From Antedon mediterranea (taxonomy: Eukaryota > Echinodermata > Crinoidea > Comatulida > Antedonidae): DNA of 64,000 nt. Of the stretch, positions 35,889-47,346 are shown in pieces (the first letter of the stretch is position 1; each line of letters starts with the position of its first letter). A model generated the notes under the pieces. That model was not told the DNA's origin and did not search any database. It saw nothing but the letters and a program-made list of their open reading frames with translations. The stretch covers positions 24,098,365-24,162,364 of the forward strand of contig NC_092678.1 of NCBI RefSeq assembly GCF_964355755.1, in the 5' to 3' direction. The translations under genes and the position numbers were made by a program.

Positions 35889-38418
35889 ATGGCGAACGAT
35901 AAAGTCTGTAAAACGTGGGTGGTTTTTGTTCAAAGTTTATACAAAGATCCATTTAAAAGGTAATGTCGATTTTTATCAGTATTATTATTCTGAATGTTAT
36001 ATTTAATAATAGTTTTTTAAAAAGAAGGAAGTAGATCATATTTGTGATTATGATAAAGCTAGGCCTAGCCTCTACTAGAAATAGAGAGGCTACCTAGCTG
36101 GGACCGCCTCTACTACTACTAGACTAGGACTAGGCCTATAGAGGTAGGGCCTAGGATTATTAAATTCGCCGTGGTTAGGATTCCGGCACCGGAACTCAAC
36201 TGCCCAGCGTTAGGGATTCCGACACGCTATTGCGCATGCCCAGAGCGAGGTAATCGGCGACTCTATACTTATCAACAGCGATGGATTATTTCATAGCTGC
36301 GCCACACGGCGAACTAGCCTAGAGGCCTTCTAATATGGGATCCACTAATCTAGGCTAGGGCTACCAGTTAGACTACGTGACCAGTGGGCCTATAGTATTT
36401 ATTTTGTAATCAAAAAGTGGTTGCTTAATTCATATATAAAATTCATATCATTATGAATTATATAATTACATGACTAGTTTTTTGATTTTTCATAACGCAT
36501 TATACTGTACATATATACAACATGCAATCACAAGTTGATTTGTTGACGGCAGCCACCGCGTGGATGTGAAAAAAACTGTTCGGGAAGTCAGGGTCACAAC
36601 GCTAAAAACGGCATTACGATTCTTAGATAGATACTGATACGTGTTAATATCATTATCAGGGATGTCACCACGCTGGTCGGCGCTGGTCGGCCCCGACCAG
36701 CACTCAACATTTCCGACCAGGATTCACAGGCTGCCGACCACCACTATTATTTATTAATAATTACGATATTTATATTAGGCCTAGGCCTAACTAAAATTCG
36801 TACTAAAACATTTTACCTAGCACATCGTTAATAACAGACAAGCTAGCCTCATATAGATAAGACAAAAGACTACAGCAAATGTTTCCGTGGTTACGTACGT
36901 TACTTTATTTGTAACACAATACCAGGCCTACTCTGCCCTGGTATTCATTGTTACAGCTTGTGAGTCATGGCGAACAACGTGCTACGCAGCACAGTGTACA
37001 AGTTTAAAGTTCACATAGCGACCATTCAAGCGTTTTATTTTGCACAGATTAAAAATACAAACAAGTACGCAGTAATTAAAAATGTACAACTACATAGACC
37101 TAAACAAAATCATTTTTAATTGCTGAATGTTTTTTCACCCTGCTTTAATTATATTATGTTACTAGTTTTACATTTTTGTACTCTACGAACTATTAAAAAA
37201 AAATAAAAAAACATGCGCATGGTTCAGTGGGACCGGGCAAGTTCGTTCGTTTATGATCGCCGAGCATGGTACAATAATTACACGTCCCTGGGATAACTTC
37301 AGGTTGCTGAACTTCAGTTAACCCATAAACACGTGTCTGTTCTTGCCGGCCATGCACTACATGCTTGCCGCACAGTTGTGAAACAAAAAATCCGGAATTC
37401 GCGAATACGCTAAAAAACTCTCGCGCAAAAGAACACGAACATTATATCGAGCAACAAGTAGTAAGGTCTAGGCTAATAATTTATCTACAGTATTTGATTG
37501 GGGATTAGGCCTAAATAAGGAAGCGCCAGTTTTTGTGGAATTCAGATTTTGGGGCATCTATCTAAGCCTTGGTTAGGCCTAGTGGTCGTAGTGTCTACAA
37601 GGCTAGGCCTAAGCCTGACGCGATCTATTGCTATTCATTTCGTAAGCGTTTTTTTGTTTTCGCAAATAATAACGGCGACTCCCCGGTCGTACAAGGTTAG
37701 GCCTAGACCTGACGCAATTTGTTGTTATTTATTTTCATAATTCTTTATGTTTCGCTAAAATAACGACAACCCCCCCCCCCCCCCCCCCGGGGGGGGGGGG
37801 GGGGTGAACACCGGGGTACCCCCCCCCCCCCCCCCTGGGGGGTGTATTTTTGCGACCGGCACTCCAAAAAGCTGGTGACATCCCTGATTATAATTATTTT
37901 AACGCGTGGCGTAGTCATATTTTAATTATTAATTCATGTATGGCATAGGCCAAGTTTCATCCATCGCTCTCTCGCTCAACGACTATCTAGGCTACAGTAA
38001 ATCCCTATAACACTCCGACTCTCCGTGGTGTGGCACTATTATTAGTGCAAGCTATAATTCACTTCCCAGAGCTCTGGACATGCGCAATAGCGTGTCGGAT
38101 TCCCTAACGGTGGGCAGTTGAGTTCCGGTGCCGGAATCCTAACCACGGCGTATTAAATTGACTGCCTGGCCCGGCCCCTCTTAACTAGAATGGTATTCAG
38201 ATAGTAGGCCTAAATAAACATCTGAGCTGACCCTAGGCATGCACCATGTACACAAGGCCATTCTAATTCAAAATTAATAATTAATACTGTAATATTAAAT
38301 AAAATTCAATTCATATTTTTTTAGGTCTTTTGTGAAGAACGCTATTTTCTTTTCTGTTGGTGTTTGGCTGGCAAGAAGTTTTGCAGACGTTGATGTGGCT
38401 GCACCACAAGCTATGTAA
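35889..38418 (+). CDS. TOMM6: TOM complex small subunit Tom6
   Basis: Two exons, 35889-35959 and 38325-38418, joined in phase, encode 54 residues. The C-terminal half SVGVWLARSFADVDVAAPQ matches the conserved end of animal TOMM6, recalled as GVWLARNLSDIDLMAPQP. A hydrophobic segment (about residues 27-43) is the expected outer-membrane anchor. Tom6 is a small tail-anchored subunit that stabilises the mitochondrial protein import pore around Tom40. The protein is shorter than the human one (74 residues) because the disordered N-terminus is shorter. A possible 3' UTR intron starts at gtaaga after 38,426. The intron of about 2.4 kb is mostly a transposon. Orthology is confident for so short a protein because of the block match. 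Confidence 0.88.
36657..37886. mobile_element. Nested TIR element, CAGGGATGTCACCA ends
   Basis: The 14-bp end CAGGGATGTCACCA at 36,657-36,670 is inverted at 37,873-37,886. Just inside the ends are related words (GGTCGG, GACCAG at the left; GCGACCGGCA at the right). ATTAT flanks both ends, but a clean 8-bp duplication is not seen. CAGGG ends suggest an hAT-like non-autonomous element. It lies entirely inside the larger TIR element. Confidence 0.6.
37769..37836. repeat. Poly-C / poly-G runs
   Basis: A run of about 19 C is followed directly by about 16 G, then a short spacer, then about 19 C and six G. The C and G halves are self-complementary, so the stretch could fold. Exact lengths in such runs are often sequencing or assembly noise. 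It lies inside the nested TIR element. Confidence 0.7.
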
Positions 38419-38853
38419 CTAGGAGGTAAGAGGTTAAAGAGGGTAGGCCTATCTCCACGTTTAAAATATCTATATAATTATAATATTGTTTATTTTAAAA
38501 TACAATGATAAACAATATATAACTTTAAATAAAATAATATTAATAATAACCCCACTTACTTTTCATCAGTGGTAAAGCAGAAATAAGCCTTTTTTAAATA
38601 TTATAATACTACAGCAGGATTCTTTTGTAATGTTATTCACGGAGCTACTACACCCTTTAGTAATAAGGTTGGTGATGTAGCCTTATGTCGTATGTTTGTA
38701 ATGAATTTAATTTAGTGATTTTTTTCTTCTACAGAGTCGACGCGATATGTCTTTGAAAAATTGCCAAGAATCAAAAGAATGTTGAAGATGAAAAACACAT
38801 TTTAAGAAAATGTGAATTGAACCTGTCTCAGACAATATTACTAGGAATAAAAT

Positions 38854-39004
38854 GCAGAGTGCTGAGGCTCCTGGTTTAGGAACCCCAAGTGGCCCTCCAA
38901 CGCTGGAGACCTCGAGTGTTTTTAACTTGTATTTTCCTCTGGACACTGCTTAGGGCTCCAATAAGCTCCATGGCCCATGAGCGCTGATAACCATTACGCC
39001 ACTG
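38854..39004. mobile_element. MITE-like repeat, family B
   Basis: The right end ATTACGCCACTG is intact; the left end CAGAGTGCTGAGG is decayed. The interior shares CCTGGTTTAGGA and TGAGCGCTGATA with the copies at 9,710 and 39,308. Confidence 0.6.
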
Positions 39005-39307
39005 TACTACTAATTATTGTCACATGTTAAAGAGTATCAGAGGTTTTGTTACTTTCAGGATTCAGAAGACTATAGCAAGTACTGTATATAATCTTATCAG
39101 AGATGCTGCAGTAACACAAATACAAAGTCAGATCATTACAGCACTGTATATTAATAAAAAACAAAATAAAATAAAACCCATGTGATTTAATACGATGCTG
39201 CGGCAAAATGTTTATAATATTTTTGGATTGAAGTAAGATTAAACTTGACACATTACTACTTTTTTTTTTAATATATGTATTTTGTCTTTATTTTGCTAAC
39301 CTATTCC

Positions 39308-39465
39308 CAGTGGCATAACGCAGAGGTCTGAGGCCCCTGGTTTAGGATCCCTAAGTAGCCTTGGGCATTTTTATCTTTTTTTAACATCCGTTTTTTCTCT
39401 GGGCACTGCTCAGCTCTTGGGCCCCTGGGTTTATCCAGTGAGCGCTCATAGCCTTTATGCCACTG
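39308..39465. mobile_element. MITE, family B, both termini intact
   Basis: Starts CAGTGGCATAACG and ends TTTATGCCACTG, an inverted pair. The interior CCCCTGGTTTAGGATCC and GAGCGCTCATAG is shared with the other copies. It is non-coding. Confidence 0.7.
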
Positions 39466-39592
39466 CCTATTACATGCTTTACCTTGGTACAGTATACTAT
39501 GAGGCTGTGCCTCCATTGATAAATTTATAACCAACACCTTGACATCACGTTACATTTTGATAAACTTTAATTGTAAAAAAAACAATTCAATT

Positions 39593-41941
39593 TCACCGAA
39601 CAACTTGAGCTTTTCTAAAATTATTAAAATGTTCAAAGTACTGCATGATGGTATCTGAAGGCGTGTAGTTTGCGTCTCTTTTTGCAGTTAGAATCGTTGG
39701 CAGCTGAGGAGTCATATTACCCATAAAGCATTGCATGAATTCCGTCATCAGATTCCAACAGTCTGATATAATAACACACGGTGTGTATTCAACCTGAAAA
39801 GGTAAATGAAAGATGGAATTATAATGTACAATATGGCCATATTACAACTACTGTACATTAATCAAATACTATTACAAATTGCATTGTAATAGATAGACTT
39901 GCACCAAGTCTGTATTATCTTTTTTTTTTATTTATTTGTTTTTATTTCGACCGCGATTTTTGTCTGAAAATACAGACTTGTGAAACACGTATAGAAATCG
40001 ATTTGCAGACCGCAAACATACGATAAGAATGACGTAGGTTATCATACCGTATTTGGCTATATGGGGCGGGCGGTATGTAAATATGGATTTCGAATCAACC
40101 AATGATCATTTTGTTTCAAAATGAAAGAGATCGAGTACGTAGGCCTACCAGTGCTTAATGTACGATCGAGACTGTTGAAATATAAAATAGTAATGCCAAG
40201 TTGTTTTGTTTATTAATTGTTTAGTCCTTGGCCTAGGCCTCTTTCGTAGGTCCTACTCAACTCGCACGTATGACCTGCCAAAGGCCTACATACCAGCGGC
40301 ACACAACAGGGCTACACCACCACACAGAACAGGACAGGGTCTGGGTGGGAATTAAATCAAAATTATCTCCACGTAATAAATGATCCATTCAATGTTTGAT
40401 TTGCGGAGAAGCTAGCCTATCATATATCAAGACGAGTTTTCATGTTTCAAAGATCCCATCAAATGTTTACCAGTACCAGACTACTAGGCATATAAAATAA
40501 TTTCTAGCCTTCAGAACTTTCATAAATGTACCCAAGTACACATTGTCTAAACGTAACATAGCGCATGCGCATCATCTTATTTGTTGAGTCTTTGAAATTC
40601 TTAAATATGAATATTTAAATGGTGTACGAGAGAGTAGCCAATCGCATGCAGCTGAAACTAGTCAACCGGATAATCGTATGCACCAAGAATTCTTGGTGTC
40701 AAACCACGTGACTTGTGCGTGTTTCCCCAGACGGAGTATCCAAAATCAAGTAGTATACGTATGAAACGCCATATGTGCCAAAATATTTATCTTTTAACTA
40801 ATATTAAGACAAAACTCCGTCTGGAACCCAGACTATGTAATAGAGATCAATTTCAATGTGATAAATGTATTGTTCTTGGTCCTCGAGCTTAACTGAAAAC
40901 TGAGGAAATTTGAATTAGGCCCTCCACGGATTCGGGGCAGCCAGCAATGCAGCACACCGGGAGACGATCACCTACTCTTTTTGATACCTACAGTACTCTT
41001 ATAATGGATGCAGTTAGTATTCAATTATGTGTACCTCAACTAATAGTCCTTTTGTGTGTGACCCAACAGACACAATCCCAACTTTGATTATAAAATCTCC
41101 TAGTTCAAATCTTTGTCCTTTTGATTCTATCTTTGGAAGTTTTCGTTGACCATAAAATCCTTTTAATTTTTGCATGATTCCATCAAAGTTGGTGTCACAG
41201 ACGAGGCAGGTTCCAGAATCCGTAACGGCAAAAGCTGATAAGGGGAATTCTGTGTTGTGAATTGAATGAATAACTTTTGATTGTCCTAAAAAAGAAATTT
41301 GATCAATTTAAAATTAATATATTATTTCTTTATATGATGACAGATTATATTACAAATTTGCTTTATTACATTTGATCTGTTATGTAGATGTTTTTTAAAT
41401 AATGCATCTAAAAATAAAATGGAAAAACGGTCAACGGGAAGCACCTTGTGTTTGCGCAATGGCTTGGTACGTCTCGCAGTCGACACAGAATATTCCAGTC
41501 TTGTTCGCTCCCAACAGATCCAAGCGTTTGTTAACATTTTCTACGACTTGCTGAATATTACGATTTTCCGCTATCACCCACTGGCTTATGCTAAAATTTT
41601 TAAAAAATGTTACATTTTTACCAACACAACACGGTAGTAATAATGGTTTTATATCTGTTTTAACTCTTTATTTGTTTATTTGTCCAATTAAAATGGTACC
41701 TGATTCTAATATTGCAATACTATAGTATCAGACCTGCAAAATATGCCATGTTGTGGGGCTAGGCTCAACACCATATCACTTGGTGGTCAGCACACAGGGC
41801 GCGGTTGATTGTTTCAGTGTGAATAAGTTTTCATTTTCCTTCTCTTGCTAGCCTAGGTTAGCCTATTCGATCTAGTGTACTCTGCATGTCTAATACAAGA
41901 ATTACCCTATTATTAAACATTTACCATGTTACTCCCATCAT
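39593..41941 (-). CDS. MED20: Mediator complex subunit 20
   Basis: Four exons in consistent phase: 41925-41941, 41445-41590, 41035-41285 and 39593-39793, giving 204 residues (human 212). The N-terminus MMGVTCISQW, the block TGIFCVDCETY near residue 45, the run FPLSAFAVTDSGTCLVCDTN, GDFIIKVGIVSVGSHTKG and the C-terminal VEYTPCVIISDCWNLMTEF all match animal MED20. MED20 (TBP-like fold) pairs with MED18 in the Mediator head module in the nucleus and links activators to RNA polymerase II. The start is either of two adjacent ATGs; the second fits the family MGVT start. Intron 3 (about 1.2 kb) contains the palindrome CACCAAGAATTCTTGGTG near 40,681. MED20 is divergent from CPT2. Confidence 0.93.
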
Positions 41942-42164
41942 AGGATATGTATTAAATAATTGTAATTAACAAATTAACTGTATTTTTGCACAAAATAGGT
42001 CAAAAGTCTAGGGGCAGATATACACTGCTGTTGGATATGATTCATTTGTTTCAATTCTCATCGTTTAAAAAAGTGTTATGCTGTCCTCTATAGTTTCGCC
42101 GGTAAAAATCGCGACAAAAAAGCAACAAAAGTCGTTGCAAAAGTATTGAAAAAAGTACAACAAA
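41942..42164. promoter_or_regulatory. Short bidirectional promoter region, MED20/CPT2
   Basis: Only 223 bp separate the two start codons, so both 5' UTRs and core promoters must share this space unless an upstream non-coding exon exists. AGGTCA at 41,997-42,002, then A and AAGTCT, resembles an imperfect DR1 nuclear-receptor site (HNF4/PPAR type), of interest because vertebrate CPT2 responds to PPARs. No clear TATA box is assigned. Confidence 0.5.
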
Positions 42165-45100
42165 ATGTTAAATATTACTAGAAAATGTCAAGCTGTTCGA
42201 TGTGTAAACAAACTATCTCTCTTACCTAGAGTATCAACCAACTTTAATAATGTGAGTAAGCATAATACTGCAAAAAATACCGTACCCGTTAGTTAGGCCT
42301 GCAACTTCTGATATTAGGCTATCTATATGATTATAAGCCAGCCAGGATAACTCAACTTATGTCGCTGACACTGACAGGCTTTAATTTAAAACCAACAGAG
42401 GCTGGGCCTAGACCTAGACATTCAGGCTTATATTTATTATTCTGGTGTAAATATACTGCAAGTATAAATCTTGGACAGTATAAGAAAGAACTGGAAGAGT
42501 TGAGTTTAGGCCTTGTTTGAAATAATTATATTATTTAATAATTAATATTTATTTTAAAAAGTACATACTTTTATTATTAGTAATAAGTTTTCATTCTCAA
42601 TGCATGGTGATAATGTGACTTTTTTATGTTTATTTTATTTCTAGGTTGTACTTGATTGTCAATTCAACAGGAAGTACAGGTTATGATCAGTTATTTGCAT
42701 TTAAATGATTTATAATAGGCCTGTTATGTTGTTTTTGTACAAAATGCTGTGACATGTTATATTATTTTCCTCAATGTTAATATTTTTAAAAATGTTTCTT
42801 TTTGAATGAACAATTATATTCTACCCTTAAAATAGATTACTAAAAATTCTATTAATTTATTTATTTGCATACCACTATAGATAGGGCATAATGCAACCAT
42901 TTTAAACTTCTATACATATTGCATCGGTTTGTTATGTTTTGAAATACTGCATTTATAATTTAATTAATCTTTAATTTCTTTCTTTAGTTCAAGGGAATTA
43001 AGTGATGCTGATTTCCTACATGAGAGTATCCTGCACACGATGCACTTCCAACGCAGTTTGCCTCGGCTACCAATTCCTAAACTAAACAACACGTGCTCTA
43101 GATACTTAGAATCGCAAAGAGTTATTCTTAACGACGAAGAGTTTAACAAAACGAAAGCCATAGTGGAACAATTTGAAGGCAATGAGGGACAAGGTTGTTA
43201 TGTTTTTCGTCTGTTTATTGCTCCATCTTATAATTACTTTTTGACAATTTGAAGGCAATGAGGGACAAGGTTGTTATGTTTTTCGTCTGTTTATTGCTCC
43301 ATCTTATAATTACTTTTTGACAATTTGAAGCCAATGAGGGACAAGGCTGTTATGTTTTTCGTCTGTTTATTGCTCCATCTTATAACTACTGTTTGAATAC
43401 TACAGTTGTAAGGCATATTGTAGGTCATTTGTAACCTTTTCACTAACTTTTTTTAGTGTTGTGTGACAAAAGGTTGAGTGTTTAATGAAGAATTCGTTTT
43501 ATTGTTTTTATAGCTTTACATAAAGAACTAGTAGCACTTAATAAACAGAACAAACATACAAGTTATATAAGTGGTAAGTATAAGGCTTTTATTTAACATA
43601 TTATTTATCAGTTCATATTCATTTATTTTCCAGAAAACATAATTAACACATAAAAAACAAGTACCATATACAAGTATACACTAACCATGACATAACCAAC
43701 TTTTTTTCTATCATCTTAGGTCCTTGGTTTGATATGTATCTTGAGTCAAGGCTCCCTATCTTGCTGAATTTTAATCCGTATGTTTGTTATAACAATGATA
43801 CTAGACCAGAATATATGGATCAGGTATGGAGCTATGCCAAATGGTTTTCTTATGACCTAAATAAACAATACAGACATATATATATGTCGCACATACTATA
43901 CATACGGTTCTCTAGACTATGTGGATAAAGTGCGATTTATCCATAAATTTGCTAGATTTAATTACCATATTATTTGTTAAATAAACAGGTTATACGATCA
44001 ACAAACTTTATTGTGTCTGCAATGAAATTCATGAAAACTTTACGTGCCAATAAGTTGGACCCAGACATGTATCACTTAAATGCCAAGAAGACCGACAATA
44101 ACAACTTTAGGAGGAAAGCCAAGTAAGATGTACCTTATATATAGTGTAATAGGGAGTTTTCAAATTGTGATGACCTGGAAACAAGCTAGGTCATGTCAAA
44201 CGATGTGTAGTCAGTCGTCTGCACCTAGAAACCAACAAAAATGCATTGAGGGTGGGGAAATTACACTGGGCCACTTGAGACACACCCAGCCCATGACAGG
44301 AATAAATGGCACAAAGTATTAGAATGTGTTTTTTAACGATGATGAAGCGTATTGATATAATGTATGTATATATTTATTGACATCATTTTTTTTCCAGTTG
44401 GATTCCCGGATCTTTGGCAGCTTATTATGCAATAATCAGCAAAGTATTCCCTCTGGATATGAGTCAGTATGGCAAACTGTTTAACTCTACTAGAGTGCCA
44501 AGACAAGGAAGAGATGAACTTGTAACTCATGAGGACGCTAGACACATTCTAGTGGTCCATAACGGCAACTTCTACACGTTTGATGTCATCAATAATGATG
44601 GTAACACATTTTGAGTAGTTTAAAAAAACACTTTTATAAAAATTTCACAATACTCTGTTAAACAAATATAAATCTGTAATTAATAATAATTCAAAGCAAA
44701 GTGAGCAATCTAAAGCTCTGTCTACACTATCAAACTTTATGTAAAAAAAGTGTGATTTGCCCATATATGGACATGATGATGTCATATCCCTACAATATTT
44801 GGGCATATCATATCATTACCATATTTGGTAATTTAGTATCGCATTTTTGTAGACAGAGCTTAAGTCACAAAATACTGTAGAGGATGTAGAAATTGCGAAT
44901 AGAAGCGTAATTATGAAAATGTTTTACTTGCACAGGTGCGGTAGTGTCTGAGCAAGAAATAGCAAGCCATCTGAGACACATTCTCACTGATAGCGCGCCA
45001 CGTCCCGAATATTCCGTAAGTTATCTTACAACTGAGAACCGCGATACATGGGCATCCTTAAGACAACACATGCTGGACGGCAACAGCAAGAATCAGGAGA

Positions 45101-47264
45101 CAATGAAGCTGATAGATGGCGCTGTTTTTTGCTTATGTCTCGATGACTGTGAGCCGACAGAACCTGTAGAATTAACTCGCAGTATGTTGTATGGAGATGG
45201 CGCTAATAGGTAATTTAAATTAATTTTTATTTATTTGGTTTTTCTCTCCTTGGTCATTGTCTAAAGCTCTGTCTACACTAGCAAACTAGTTTGACAAAAA
45301 TGTGCCCAAATATGGTAGTGATATGACATCAAATTTTTTTTGTCACATAAAGTTTGATGGTGTAGACAAGGCATAGTTCACTATTTCTTGTTTGGTATAT
45401 TCATGGAGCTATAAAATTAGATCTAATTTTATAGCTCCATGGTCTATTGTAGTTGTCTCACACAATAGAATTAACCATTGCTTGCCCTATACTTCATGCT
45501 TATAGTTTCCTTAATATTGAGTAGTTGAACTACACACAGTTTAACCATTCCTTGCTGTCTATCTATAACATACACTATCTAATCATTTTTTGTCTCATCT
45601 ATCATAGTTGCATCATAGTACTAGTTCTATTTTTATTATGATTAGTATTAGTACCTTTTAAAATGTCCTATTTTTTTATATACAGGTGGTTTGATAAATC
45701 TTTTCAATTGATCATTGCTAAAAATGGAGTGGCATCCATCAATTTTGAGCATGCATGGGGTGATGGTGTTGCCGTGCTTCGTTTTATCAATGAATCTTTC
45801 AAAGAATCTACTGAGAATGCTGCCCTCAATCCTGGAACTGAGCCAGCAAATATAGACTCTTCACAGACAGTTAGAAAAGTAAGTAAGTTTTGCATATTTT
45901 TTTCATTTTTATCTGTGGAATGATTTATATATATTTAGTAGTATCTTTTACAATTTTGTTTGTGTTTTTTTTTCAGTTGGAATTTGATCTAGATTCAACA
46001 ATGAAGACGGCAATCAAAGATGCAATTGATAAATATAACACATCTACCTCAAAGCTAAATATAGGTGTCAGACAATTTAACAAATTTGGAAAGAACTTTA
46101 TGAAAGCTAACAAATTGAGTCCAGACGCTTTCATGCAATTGTCATTTCAGGTATGAATGTTATGGAACGCCAAACCTGCCAAAAATACATAATACATACT
46201 TTCCATAGAATGTCATTTTCATGATTTATGAAAATTATTATTATTATTTTTATTATTTATTTTAAATTTATTCAATTTCAGATGGGTTACTACAAATTAA
46301 CAGGTGGTAAGGTTGCGAGTACGTACGAGTCTTGTAGCACGGCGGCGTTTAAACATGGCCGAACTGAAACTCTTCGTTCAGCCACCATGGAGACTAAGAA
46401 GTGCTCAGAAGCTTTTCAAGAAGGCTCAGGCGCCAGTGATGCAGATAAGATAAAGTTACTAAAAGCTTGTTCAGATAAACACAATGAAATGACTAAAAAT
46501 GCTGCCATGGGTAAATGTCTCTCTCTTTTTTTCCACGGTCTTCATGTTTTTATACACTTGTAAATGTATAGCCTGTATTGTTCCTTTTCTGAAGCTCTAT
46601 ACTATCAAACTATGTGACAAAAAAATGTGATGTGCCCATATATGGACACAATGATGTCTTATCACTACCATATTTGGGCATATCACTACCATGTTTAGGC
46701 ACCTCACACATTTTTGTCAAACTAGTTTGATAATGTAGACAGAGCTTTAGCGTTGATAACAAATATCATTAAATACCTAACCACATGTGATATTTGACTG
46801 ATATTAACAAGCACACGATCCTTGTTGGTAATTTAAACTTGACATCACACTTTTTTTGTCAAACTAGTTTGATAGTGTAAACATAGCTTAATATTTAAAA
46901 TTCTCAGTTTGTAAACATAAAACAATATCTTTTTTTAGGCCAAGGATTTGATCGTCATCTGTTTGCAATGAAATCCCTTGCTAATAAGAACAAACAATCT
47001 GTAGCCCTATTTGAAGATCCAGCCTACACCAAGATCAATCACATCGTACTGTCCACAAGCACTCTAAGCAGCCCAGCAGTCCTTGCAGGTGGCTTTGCTC
47101 CTGTCGTGCCCAACGGCCTAGGAGTAGGCTACGGAATTAAAGACGATGAGTTGGGATGTAACATCACGTCCTATCCAGATTCTCCAAATGTTGAGGATTT
47201 TCTGGATTGTGTAGAATCTAGTTGGATGGACATGCATCAGGTCTTAGATTCCAAGTCAAGCTGA
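42165..47264 (+). CDS. CPT2: Carnitine O-palmitoyltransferase 2, mitochondrial
   Basis: Twelve exons in consistent phase: 42165-42251, 42645-42679, 42988-43193, 43514-43573, 43720-43823, 43989-44122, 44398-44600, 44936-45209, 45686-45878, 45977-46150, 46282-46510 and 46939-47264. The product has 674 residues (human 658). The N-terminus [20 protein letters not shown] is basic and lacks acidic residues, as in a matrix-targeting peptide. Family blocks: [59 protein letters not shown]. Catalytic His is about residue 390 in [11 protein letters not shown], and the STS motif is about 605-607 in [11 protein letters not shown]. The enzyme sits on the inner mitochondrial membrane, matrix side, and converts acylcarnitine plus CoA to acyl-CoA and carnitine for beta-oxidation. 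Odd points: the exon 3 donor (AAG|gttgtt) is weak and lies in a three-copy repeat, and the stop-codon region is also triplicated. Confidence 0.96.
43168..43395 (+). repeat. Three 76-bp copies of the CPT2 exon 3/intron 3 junction
   Basis: The unit runs from CAATTTGAAGGCAATGAGGG through the donor into intron 3. Copies start at about 43,168, 43,246 and 43,321. The first two keep ACAAG|gttgtt; the third reads ACAAGGCTG, which removes the GT. Using the second donor would bring in an in-frame TGA, so only the first can yield full-length CPT2. Confidence 0.85.
44711..44862. mobile_element. MITE, family A, in CPT2 intron 7
   Basis: Starts TAAAGCTCTGTCTACACTAT and ends GTAGACAGAGCTTA, an inverted pair. 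The interior carries CCCATATATGGACATGATGA and ATTTGGGCATATCA, as in the other family members. Confidence 0.8.
45261..45372. mobile_element. MITE, family A, in CPT2 intron 8
   Basis: Starts TAAAGCTCTGTCTACACTAG; the interior is GCCCAAATATGGTAGTGATA; it ends GATGGTGTAGACAAGGC, with a damaged right end. It is shorter than the other copies because the middle is deleted. Confidence 0.7.
45402..45441. repeat. Perfect 40-bp palindrome
   Basis: Arms CATGGAGCTATAAAATTAG (45,402-45,420) and its exact complement (45,423-45,441) surround the dinucleotide AT, in CPT2 intron 8 just after a family A MITE. The arms are free of mismatches, so it is either recent or maintained. No function can be assigned. 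Confidence 0.9.
46591..46890. mobile_element. MITE, family A, plus a partial second copy, in CPT2 intron 11
   Basis: A full element at 46,591-46,750 (GAAGCTCTATACTATCAAAC ... GATAATGTAGACAGAGCTTT) is followed at 46,843-46,890 by a half element ending GATAGTGTAAACATAGCTTA. Confidence 0.75.
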
Positions 47265-47346
47265 ACTTAGTACAGTGAGTCTTAGATTCCAAGTCAAGCT
47301 GATCTTAGTACAATCTTAGATTCCAAGTCAAGCTGAACTTAGTACA
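47242..47346 (+). repeat. Three copies of the CPT2 stop-codon region
   Basis: TCTTAGATTCCAAGTCAAGC followed by TGA(A/T)CTTAGTACA occurs three times. The first copy encodes the C-terminal LDSKSS and the stop; the other two lie in the 3' UTR. Confidence 0.9.

Larger units (their letters stand above)
36167..38150. mobile_element. TIR DNA element with 9-bp target duplication (MULE-like)
   Basis: Terminal inverted repeats of about 80 bp begin CGCCGTGGTTAGGATTCCGG at 36,167 and end with the complement at 38,150, with only a few mismatches visible. The element is flanked by direct 9-bp repeats TATTAAATT at 36,158-36,166 and 38,151-38,159. Long TIRs with a 9-bp duplication are the hallmark of Mutator-like elements. 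No transposase frame is present, so it is non-autonomous. It fills most of the TOMM6 intron and hosts a second, nested TIR element. Confidence 0.8.
38419..39592. other. TOMM6-MED20 convergent 3' region with two family B MITEs
   Basis: 3' UTRs of two convergent genes. AATAAA-type signals occur near 38,527 (plus) and 39,290 (minus sense). Two family B elements occupy 38,854-39,004 and 39,308-39,465. Confidence 0.6.

Noticed and set aside
39027-39537. Minus-strand frames of 74 and 78 residues
   Set aside because: They overlap family B MITE sequence or AT-rich 3' UTR and show no similarity to known proteins.
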